Below are positions 1 through 5,710 of a stretch of 6,042 bases of DNA, piece after piece. This DNA is from Patescibacteria group bacterium. Its GTDB lineage: Bacteria; Patescibacteriota; Minisyncoccia; Sungbacterales; GWA2-42-14. A program made the position numbers and the translations under genes. The stretch covers positions 1-6,042 of the forward strand of contig JAGXAD010000047.1 in NCBI GenBank assembly GCA_018971745.1. The letters run 5' to 3'. The notes beneath the pieces were generated by a model, which had not been told where the DNA came from, ran no database searches, and saw only the letters and a program-made list of their open reading frames with translations. Within the stretch, counting starts at the first letter, position 1, and each line of letters begins with the position of its first letter.

Positions 1-572
1 CGGTTATTGAGGGCAATATGGGCGACGGGTTTCCGGAAAATTATAAAACGACATTGCGCTCGGAATTGGTTGCGTTGGCAAAAAAAGCCGCGTCAGGAGA
101 TGCGAATTTTGACGATTGGATGCGCGTCGGCGTGATTAAAAAAGTGTTTCGCGATTTTTCCGGGGCGCGGGATGCGTGGAAATATGCCGGTGCGGTCTAT
201 ACCATGAATCCTTTGCCGTTTTACAATCTCGGCGATTTGTACGGCTGGTATATAAAAGATTTTCCAAAATCAGAGAAAAATTTTCAGCATGCGATTTCAC
301 TTGACCCGAAAAAATCCAATTTTTATGCCTCGCTTGCGGATTTGTACCGTTTGTTCTATGCGGCAAAAAAAGATTTGGTAATTCCGACGATTGAATCGGG
401 TTTAAAGGAGTTGCCAAATGACGCCAATCTTTTGCTGTATCTCGGATCATATTATCGCGATGACGCAAAAAACAACGCCAAAGCGATTTTTTACTACGAA
501 AAAGTGTTGACGCAAGATCCGACAAATTCTCCGTTGCGGCAGGAAATAGATCGCTTGAAATCATTACCATAA
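1..572 (+). CDS. TPR-repeat protein, probably 5'-partial
   Basis: A tetratricopeptide-repeat protein, probably a protein-protein interaction scaffold. The first ATG is at 18 (184 residues to TAA at 570-572), but the frame has no stop back to the window edge, reading V-I-E-G-N before that Met. GAGGG at 9-13 lies only 4 nt from the ATG, so it is a poor start signal. I therefore think the true N-terminus, perhaps a membrane anchor as in similar Patescibacterial TPR proteins, lies outside the window. Counting from Met18, four TPR-like helical pairs can be seen at about residues 31-65, 66-98, 101-134 and 135-169. Each ends in the usual P-containing turn (MNPLPF, LDPKKS, LPNDAN, QDPTNS), and the W/Y-L-G-Y and A-Y/F-P positions are recognisable. 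No catalytic motif is visible. The partner is unknown. A strong terminator follows directly, so this gene ends its transcription unit. Confidence 0.8.
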   Translation, partial: VIEGNMGDGFPENYKTTLRSELVALAKKAASGDANFDDWMRVGVIKKVFRDFSGARDAWKYAGAVYTMNPLPFYNLGDLYGWYIKDFPKSEKNFQHAISLDPKKSNFYASLADLYRLFYAAKKDLVIPTIESGLKELPNDANLLLYLGSYYRDDAKNNAKAIFYYEKVLTQDPTNSPLRQEIDRLKSLP

Positions 573-616
573 AAAACATTCCAACATTCTGCAGAATGTT
601 GGAATGTTTTTATTTT
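572..616 (+). terminator. Intrinsic terminator after the TPR gene
   Basis: Positions 572-611 form a perfect 40-bp self-complementary sequence centred on CTGCAG (589-594). The RNA would form an 18-bp stem with a 4-nt loop, or 20 bp on paper. The 3' arm ends in five Ts, followed by ATTTT. The first base of the palindrome is the last base of the TAA stop. Because the 5' arm is preceded by an A run, the same structure could also work on the opposite strand. Confidence 0.85.
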
Positions 617-644
617 CCCTCTGTTTCTCTCTCTGTTGCAATCC

Positions 645-681
645 TTGTGTTTATATAAAGTATGTGATAGTATCATACAAT
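645..681 (+). promoter_or_regulatory. Weak sigma70-like promoter candidate for the 792/1241 genes
   Basis: TTGTGT (645-650) is followed, after 17 bp, by TAGTAT (668-673). A second possible -10, TACAAT, sits at 676-681. A near-palindrome with one bulged base (GTATGTGATA / TATCATAC, 660-678) overlaps the -10 area and could be an operator. The match to consensus is modest and the region is AT-rich, so chance is a real alternative. If it is used, transcription would begin just before the inverted-repeat element, which would then form the mRNA leader. Confidence 0.25.
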
Positions 682-682
682 A

Positions 683-799
683 TTATGAACCCCGTTAGAA
701 GTTTTAATGGTGACGGGGACGAAACATTTATTAACAATGGTCTGTTCGAAATTATTTTTTTGATAGATATATAAGACGGACTTCTAACGGGGTGAATAA
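683..799. repeat. Palindromic inverted-repeat element (CCCCGTTAGAAGT ends)
   Basis: A 14-bp perfect inverted repeat, ACCCCGTTAGAAGT (689-702) and ACTTCTAACGGGGT (780-793), encloses 77 bp. After two mismatched pairs the arms extend by four more pairs (TTAT at 683-686 with ATAA at 796-799). A degenerate internal copy of the right arm, TGACGGGG at 711-718, can also pair with the left arm over 8 bp including one G-U. The element contains no transposase and no coding frame above about 30 codons. The left arm read in frame gives M-N-P-V-R-S. I recall this peptide start recurring in spurious short hypothetical proteins of Parcubacteria genomes, which suggests a dispersed family; that is memory, not a search. 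It behaves like a MITE- or REP-like element, or a structured RNA leader. No clear target-site duplication is visible. Confidence 0.7.
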
Positions 800-1262
800 A
801 ACGGCATTACAATTTTTTGGTTTCGCTTTACTTCTCGTGTTTGTTGGCGCGGGCGCGGTATGGGGCATTGATTATTATCAAAAAATCCACAGCCCCGAGT
901 ATCAGACAGAGTTGAAGATGCGCGAGCTTGAAGCGCGAGCCCGAGCCGATACTTATGGCGGATCAACACCGGAGGAAACTCTTGCTCTTTTTATTGACGC
1001 CTTAAAGCGCGGCGACATTGATTTGGCGTCAAAATATTTTGTGGTGGATGAGTGGGAGAAAAAAAATATTGAGTTAAGAAAGGGAAAAGAGCAAGGTAGT
1101 TTAGAAAAAATTACTACGATACTTGAGAAAGTAAATTATCCGACAAAATATTCTGACGGTTCTTATGAACTTTCTATTGTTGAGAAAGACAATAGTATTA
1201 AATTTGGTGTTCATTTTGTGTTGAATAATTTTACCAATAAATGGAAAATTTTAGAATTGTAA
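792..1262 (+). CDS. Membrane-anchored small protein, NTF2-like/DUF4878-type
   Basis: A 156-residue protein with GTG start and TAA stop. Residues 7-27 are one hydrophobic segment (uncleaved anchor or signal peptide). Residues 37-53 are a charged helix (KMRELEARARAD). From about 58 onward, STPEETLALFIDALKRGD...ASKYF followed by a beta-rich tail resembles the NTF2-like/DUF4878 pattern of small envelope proteins. No catalytic residues are recognisable and the function is unknown. The start is uncertain: the GTG lies inside the right arm of the 683-799 repeat and has no Shine-Dalgarno sequence in front. No better in-frame start precedes the hydrophobic segment; the GTG at 837 falls inside it. GC content drops from about 49% (791-1020) to about 29% (1041-1260) within the gene. 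Its last 22 nt overlap the next gene in another frame, which suggests translational coupling. Confidence 0.75.
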   Translation: MNKTALQFFGFALLLVFVGAGAVWGIDYYQKIHSPEYQTELKMRELEARARADTYGGSTPEETLALFIDALKRGDIDLASKYFVVDEWEKKNIELRKGKEQGSLEKITTILEKVNYPTKYSDGSYELSIVEKDNSIKFGVHFVLNNFTNKWKILEL

Positions 1263-4200
1263 AATATATTTTCTTTTTGACATTAGGAGGGGCCGTTTTT
1301 TGGTTCCCTTTTTTTGTTATGGGGTACGAGCCGGGAACCACGCATCAAGCGCTTACGCAGGAAATTGTGAACTTTTTCAATAAAAATTATCCTGGTTATT
1401 CGCTATCGGACAATGAAAAATTATTGGTTGAGAGAGGGAGCGTTGATGAGGATAACAACACTCGTCCGTTTCGGCATTTCTACGACCCGGTGCATAACCG
1501 CGGGCTTAGTGTCGCGGGTAAGGAATTTTTAAGCGCGAAGCAATGGTCCGAAGATACGCTCGCGCAGGCCGGATTTTTTGATTCCGCGTTTGCCGGAACG
1601 CTTACTTCGTATTTTTCGGGCGACAGCGACTATTCCTGGGAGCGCGCGATTTACGAGTACGCGTGGGCGGATAGAACGCGCGGGCTTGAATCCTTGGGAC
1701 ACATTTTGCATCTTTTGGAGGACATGACAGTACCGGACCACACCAGAAACGACCCGCATCCGCCGTACGCAGATTTTTTGTTCGGGCAGGCAAGCCCGTA
1801 TGAGCATTGGGCAAACCAATTTGACGCCAGCACAATAAACGCAAACAGCATTTTGAAATCGGGGGATGCTCCCGTGTTTCAACCGTCCTTAAAAAGTTAT
1901 TTTGATTCTGTGGCGGAGTATTCAAACAATAATTTTTTTAGTAAGGATACGATTAAGAACGATGTTTATAAATTACCAAACTTAAATAATGTTAAAGATG
2001 TTCGATTAAAACTGAGTGATGGAAAATTTTATTTCTTTGTCACAAATGGGATTTATTTGGCTCGTTATGATGAAGTTGTTAACTTACAAACTGGTGAACT
2101 AGAAAAAAGTTATAGTTTAAATGATAAAGATGATTTAATTCTCTCCGACTACTGGTCTCACTTATCCCGTCAGGCGATTTTGAACGGCGCCGGAACCGTA
2201 AAACTTTTTTTTGACGAAGTCGCAAAAGAAAAGCAAACCAAATTTTTGTACGATAAAAACCGTTCCTGGCTTGAAAAACAAATTGACGCGTTCAAGAGCT
2301 CCGTATTCGGCTTGGCCGGCATTTTGTACGGCACAAGCGTTTCGTTGAATGATTTGTCCTCGGACGCGCCGCAATTACAAAATGCGCCGCAGACGCAAAG
2401 TCAGCCGCAATCGCAAAGCGCGCCACAGTTGCAGTCGCAGGCAACAAGTTTGCAGAATTTTTCCGTGAAGCCTGCCGCTGTCGTGACTCCGACGGTTGCG
2501 GAATCAGTGTCGTCTCCTGCTGTTGCTGCATTGCAACCCGTTCAAAAAATTTCTCCCGCAATTTCTCCGCAGTTATTTTTCGCGCCGCAGGATCAAGCGG
2601 GTCCCGCATCCGGCGATTCCGCAACTCTATCTTCTTTGGGCGCGCCGCACGATCAAGCGGTTTCCGCCGCTTTAAGCAATGCCGCGTCTCCGCCTTCTTC
2701 GTCGGCGCCGGTTGACGCAACGGAATCAACAACTACGGCAACAACGACTTTGCCGGTGTTGTCCGGTTTATCGGACGCGTCGTCCACTCCGCCTGACATT
2801 ATACTTCCTGATATTACTCCGCCAGACATTCAATTTTCCGTTTCGGAATGCGGACAAACCTTGTCGTCTTCCGGATGCGTTATTGCGGCTACCACGATTC
2901 ATCTTGCGTGGTCGTCATCGGCAGACGACCTTGCGCAGTATGCAATTTCTTGCTCACAAAATAATGCGCCCTGTGAAAATTTTTCGTATGGCGCAACTCA
3001 CGCGACTTCAACGGAATTTTCCGTGCAAAACAACGCCGCGTACACTTTCAGCGCGAAAGCAAAAGATACATCCGGCAACGAATCGTCTCCGATAACCAAA
3101 ACCGTTGAAATCCGGCAGTTGCCTGTGGTTATCAATGAAATCGCATGGATGGGAACCGGCGGAAACGCGACAACCTCAAAAGACGAATGGATTGAATTGC
3201 GTTCAAATACTTCCGAGCCGGTTGATTTGTCGGGATGGTCGCTTGCGCTTATTAAGCCGGGCACCACCACGCCGTCGCATGTAATTTCGTTGTCCGGAAC
3301 GATTGCGCCGCGCGCGTATTATCTGATTGAGCGCACGGATGATTCGGTAATTTCAAACATTGCCGCGGATTTGATAACGCCCTTCGGTCCGGGGCTGGTT
3401 GACAGCGGCATGACTCTGCAATTATGGCGCAACAACATAATAATTGACCAAACGCCGGATGCGGCATCCGGCTGGATTGCCGGTTCTCTTTTTGAACGGC
3501 GCACGATGGAGCGGATTGACCCGCTGGCGGAAGGTGCTAACCGCGCCAACTGGGGTACCTATCAGCAAAATGAAATTTCCGAGAACGCAAAAAATGCCGA
3601 AGGCGGCGCGATTCACGGCACGCCCCGCGGCCGAAACGGTTTGAACTTTCTTATTTCGCAAACCGGCATGGTTGCATCCGATACGACGCTTACCAAAGAA
3701 AATTCTCCGTATGTGATTGCAAGCGATGGGTTGATTGTGAAAGAAGGAGCCACGCTTACGATTGAGCCGGGCACGGTTATTAAATTTGTTTCGTATCAGG
3801 GGCCGTTTTTGCATGTTAACGGAACATTGAAATCAGAAGGCACGGCCCAGGAGCCGGTCGTGATGACAAGCGTTTATGACGATGAATACGGCGGCGACAC
3901 GAATCAGGATGGCGTATGCGACCCGCACAATGTGTCTTCCGCAAGACAATGCCCGCAGCCGGGAAATTGGGGCGCGTTATGGTTTCAGCCGCAAAGCCAT
4001 GACTCCGAACTCATTCATACGATTATTCGCTACGGGGGAAAATATTTTATCTCTATGCCGTTTGCCAATATCATCGGTATGGTGATTGCGGACCGCGCAA
4101 GCCCTAGGTTTGATTCGGCGCGCGTTGAATATTCGCAAACGAGCGGCATGGCGTTGTTCGGGTCTTCAGCAAACATTACGGAGAGCGAATTTTTGCATAA

Positions 4201-5116
4201 CGACAAAACCGATTTTAACAATGTTGCCGGCATATTCGTGAACGGCGGCAGTCCGATTATTACGCAATCGCTGTTTGATCACAATCTTATCGGCATTCAA
4301 ACGGAGGGACAGGACGGAGGAGAAATTACCGGAAATACATTCACGCGCCAGATTGGATCGGCAATCGTGATGTTTGGCGGCATGGTGCGGTTTTCAGGAA
4401 ATCAGGCGCATGACAACGGCTTAAACGCGATTGATGTTATGTCAGCGTCGATTTCGCATGATTATTCGCTTTCCGCGGATTTGCCGTATGTGGTCGGACG
4501 GGATGCTCCGTTTCAGGTGAGACCCGGGGCTCGCCTTACGATTCAGGCCGGCGTGATTATGAAATTTAAACCGCAGTCAAGCGGGATTGCGGTTGAAGGT
4601 TCCGTGGATGCGCAGGGTACTGATTTGTTTCCGGTTGTCTTTACCCATTTTTCCGATGATGATTACGGCGGCGATGTGAATCAGGACGCTACGGCCACCT
4701 TGCCGTACGCAGGCGGCTGGGGTTCTATTTCTTTGTTGGGTTCGGCAACGAGCACCCTGGACCATGTTGTCATTCGCTACGGAGGCGCGGATCGGTCAGG
4801 CGTCAACGCGAACAATTCCGTTTTGGAAATGAAGCATTCAATCGTTGAAAACAATAAAAACTGCGGTGTTATGTTTTTTCAATCAACCGGAAGCGTCAGC
4901 GATTCCGTAATCAGAAATCACATTGAGCCGCAAGGCAACGGTCCTATGGGTTTGTATGTGGCTCAGCATTCAACGGTTGCGGCGCAAAACGCGGTATTTC
5001 GCAACAATGAACGCGGCATTGTGGTTGACGATACTTCGGTTCTCATCAATAACGGCGGCATTGACATAGACGGTTCAAATCAGACAAAAACATATCCTGC
5101 AAATTTGCTGCCGTAA
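1241..5116 (+). CDS. Secreted multidomain protein: Zn-dependent phospholipase C-like, lamin-tail and parallel beta-helix domains
   Basis: A 1291-residue exported protein. Residues 1-28 form a signal peptide or anchor (K8, then hydrophobic 9-27). Residues 29 to about 345 resemble zinc-dependent phospholipase C (PF00882-type): H35 in TTHQALT, D69/D71, H79 in HFYDP, the LHLLEDMTVPDH motif (H157, D161, H167) and YEHW (E188). These match B. cereus PLC ligands H14, D55, H69, H118, D122, H128 and E146. The position of ligand H142 is Ala184, so one metal site is altered or served by H173. Residues 371-530 are a Q/S/A/P/T linker. Residues 530-625 look Ig/Fn3-like with Cys pairs 537/546 and 571/578. 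Residues 627 to about 775 are a lamin-tail domain (VVINEIAWMG...DEWIELRS...VDLSGWSL). Residues 805-1291 are a right-handed beta-helix with two homologous modules. No C-terminal sorting signal is seen. Likely substrates are phospholipids at a cell surface (inferred); S1/P1-like nuclease is an alternative. The start has no SD and overlaps the upstream gene. Confidence 0.85.
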   Translation: MENFRIVKYIFFLTLGGAVFWFPFFVMGYEPGTTHQALTQEIVNFFNKNYPGYSLSDNEKLLVERGSVDEDNNTRPFRHFYDPVHNRGLSVAGKEFLSAKQWSEDTLAQAGFFDSAFAGTLTSYFSGDSDYSWERAIYEYAWADRTRGLESLGHILHLLEDMTVPDHTRNDPHPPYADFLFGQASPYEHWANQFDASTINANSILKSGDAPVFQPSLKSYFDSVAEYSNNNFFSKDTIKNDVYKLPNLNNVKDVRLKLSDGKFYFFVTNGIYLARYDEVVNLQTGELEKSYSLNDKDDLILSDYWSHLSRQAILNGAGTVKLFFDEVAKEKQTKFLYDKNRSWLEKQIDAFKSSVFGLAGILYGTSVSLNDLSSDAPQLQNAPQTQSQPQSQSAPQLQSQATSLQNFSVKPAAVVTPTVAESVSSPAVAALQPVQKISPAISPQLFFAPQDQAGPASGDSATLSSLGAPHDQAVSAALSNAASPPSSSAPVDATESTTTATTTLPVLSGLSDASSTPPDIILPDITPPDIQFSVSECGQTLSSSGCVIAATTIHLAWSSSADDLAQYAISCSQNNAPCENFSYGATHATSTEFSVQNNAAYTFSAKAKDTSGNESSPITKTVEIRQLPVVINEIAWMGTGGNATTSKDEWIELRSNTSEPVDLSGWSLALIKPGTTTPSHVISLSGTIAPRAYYLIERTDDSVISNIAADLITPFGPGLVDSGMTLQLWRNNIIIDQTPDAASGWIAGSLFERRTMERIDPLAEGANRANWGTYQQNEISENAKNAEGGAIHGTPRGRNGLNFLISQTGMVASDTTLTKENSPYVIASDGLIVKEGATLTIEPGTVIKFVSYQGPFLHVNGTLKSEGTAQEPVVMTSVYDDEYGGDTNQDGVCDPHNVSSARQCPQPGNWGALWFQPQSHDSELIHTIIRYGGKYFISMPFANIIGMVIADRASPRFDSARVEYSQTSGMALFGSSANITESEFLHNDKTDFNNVAGIFVNGGSPIITQSLFDHNLIGIQTEGQDGGEITGNTFTRQIGSAIVMFGGMVRFSGNQAHDNGLNAIDVMSASISHDYSLSADLPYVVGRDAPFQVRPGARLTIQAGVIMKFKPQSSGIAVEGSVDAQGTDLFPVVFTHFSDDDYGGDVNQDATATLPYAGGWGSISLLGSATSTLDHVVIRYGGADRSGVNANNSVLEMKHSIVENNKNCGVMFFQSTGSVSDSVIRNHIEPQGNGPMGLYVAQHSTVAAQNAVFRNNERGIVVDDTSVLINNGGIDIDGSNQTKTYPANLLP
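2581..2660 (+). repeat. 60-nt-period repeat in the linker of the large protein
   Basis: CGCGCCGCAGGATCAAGCGG at 2581-2600 recurs exactly 60 nt later (2641-2660) with one mismatch. A decayed third copy starts near 2704. In protein these are APQDQ, APHDQ and APVDA at residues 448, 468 and 489. This suggests the low-complexity linker grew by tandem duplication of a unit of about 20 residues. Confidence 0.6.
3725..4786 (+). repeat. Two homologous beta-helix modules
   Basis: Residues 829-933 (3725-4039) and 1088-1182 (4502-4786) align about 250-260 residues apart. The pairs are VKEGATLTIEPGTVIKF / VRPGARLTIQAGVIMKF, DDEYGGDTNQD / DDDYGGDVNQD, NWGALW / GWGSIS and HTIIRYGG / HVVIRYGG. The first copy has an extra loop with Cys893 and Cys904 and a DxNxDGxxD calcium-type loop (886-894). 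The second copy is about ten residues shorter there and keeps only part of that loop. Confidence 0.75.
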
Positions 5117-5172
5117 TTTTTTGTTTGAGCGTAGTTTTGCATGAAGCGCAATGTTAATGTTTGCGGATTGCA

Positions 5173-5218
5173 TAAAGCCCCCTCCGGCAAAGGCCGGAGG
5201 GGGCTTTACTTAAATTTT
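5173..5218 (+). terminator. GC-rich intrinsic terminator after the large gene
   Basis: A 16-bp perfect stem (5173-5188 with 5193-5208) has an AAAG loop, a core of CCCCCTCCGGC / GCCGGAGGGGG and A/T closing pairs. It is followed by a T-containing but interrupted tail (CTTAAATTTTCT). It sits 56 nt after the TAA stop of the large gene. The 5117-5172 stretch before it holds nothing else I can support. Confidence 0.85.
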
Positions 5219-5257
5219 CTGTTGTGCTACGCTATCCCTGCTCTTTGAAATGTGCGC

Positions 5258-5263
5258 AGGAGA
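5258..5263 (+). promoter_or_regulatory. Ribosome-binding site that sets the zinc-ribbon gene start at 5273
   Basis: AGGAGA lies 9 nt before ATG 5273. The longer alternative start, GTG 5252, lies upstream of this motif and has no such signal, so the ATG is preferred. Confidence 0.7.
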
Positions 5264-5272
5264 AAGGCTGGA

Positions 5273-5614
5273 ATGAATTTTGCATTGGCGCGTGAAGCGC
5301 AGGAAGCGTTGAAAAAAACAACGCGATGGCAGAGATTTTGCATGAAAATGCGCGGTAAAAAGTTGTATCTTGGTTGCGAGCAAAAAGAAGGATGGAGCGG
5401 CAAGCTACCGTTTTATCTTTTTTGGTGCTCGGCGTGCGAACATTACGCTAAAGATTATCCGCACGGTTTTATTGAACGGCAATACTTGATTTGTTCGTAT
5501 TGCGGACAACAACAAGATTTTGTGTCGTGGCGGGCGCCATTTACCGAGTTGCGGGATTTAGTTTTGTTTTTTATTCGCCATCGGCGAGAGTTTTTTGACA
5601 GAAGAAAAAATTAA
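5273..5614 (+). CDS. Small zinc-ribbon protein, hypothetical
   Basis: A 113-residue cytoplasmic-looking protein with no signal peptide. From Met at 5273, residues 51-77 hold WCSAC (C52, C55) and LICSYC (C74, C77). This is a CxxC-18-CxxC zinc-ribbon knuckle pair with an HYAKDYPHG loop between. The N-terminus (1-32) is basic and helical (ALKKTTRWQRFCMKMRGKK), and the C-terminus is basic (RHRREFFDRRKN), so nucleic-acid contact is plausible. Residues 91-103 are hydrophobic/amphipathic (LRDLVLFFIRH), perhaps a peripheral membrane helix. Extra cysteines at 23 and 35 are not clearly part of the site. I do not recognise a named family. It sits alone between a terminator and the next secreted-protein gene, and no clear promoter was found in 5209-5257. 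A start at GTG 5252 would add seven residues (120 in total). Confidence 0.75.
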   Translation: MNFALAREAQEALKKTTRWQRFCMKMRGKKLYLGCEQKEGWSGKLPFYLFWCSACEHYAKDYPHGFIERQYLICSYCGQQQDFVSWRAPFTELRDLVLFFIRHRREFFDRRKN

Positions 5615-5628
5615 CGGCGCTGTTGAGC

Positions 5629-5672
5629 TTTTTTAAGTTTTTACGCGCATGGAGCGCGTAAAAACGAAAAAA
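5629..5672 (+). other. Long leader hairpin between zinc-ribbon and secreted-protein genes
   Basis: A 12-bp perfect stem, GTTTTTACGCGC / GCGCGTAAAAAC (5637-5648 with 5654-5665), has the loop ATGGA. After a small internal loop it extends by six A-T pairs (5629-5634 with 5667-5672). The U tract is on the 5' side on both strands, so it does not look like an intrinsic terminator in either direction. It may be an mRNA-stabilising or processing hairpin in the leader of the 5711 gene. Confidence 0.6.
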
Positions 5673-5697
5673 CTTTGACGCAAAAACAAACAAAAAC

Positions 5698-5705
5698 AGG
5701 AGGAG
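5698..5705 (+). promoter_or_regulatory. Strong ribosome-binding site for the 5711 gene
   Basis: AGGAGGAG lies 5 nt before ATG 5711, within an A-rich unstructured stretch (5681-5697). It is the strongest Shine-Dalgarno sequence in the window and suggests efficient translation. Confidence 0.85.
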
Positions 5706-5710
5706 AAACC

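Noticed and set aside
494..676. A 60-codon minus-strand frame through the first terminator.
   Set aside because: It reads through the perfect palindrome and the end of the TPR gene, with no supporting signal.
685..774. A 29-codon frame beginning M-N-P-V-R-S.
   Set aside because: It lies wholly in the inverted-repeat element, has no ribosome-binding site and no protein-like pattern; the repeat explains it.
1529..2732. Several minus-strand frames of 66-146 codons beneath the large gene.
   Set aside because: They are antisense shadows of a coherent domain-bearing + frame, rich in Arg, Cys and Pro from reversed codons, and lack ribosome-binding sites.
2679..3095. A 138-codon + frame in a different phase.
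   Set aside because: It is Arg/Leu-rich low-complexity sequence produced by the GC-rich linker in another frame, with no domain pattern.
3422..3814. A 130-codon minus-strand frame.
   Set aside because: It lies opposite the lamin-tail to beta-helix coding region, which has clear motifs on the + strand.
5676..5681. TTGACG as a -35 box for the 5711 gene.
   Set aside because: A -10 box at normal spacing would fall on the ribosome-binding site, leaving no leader.
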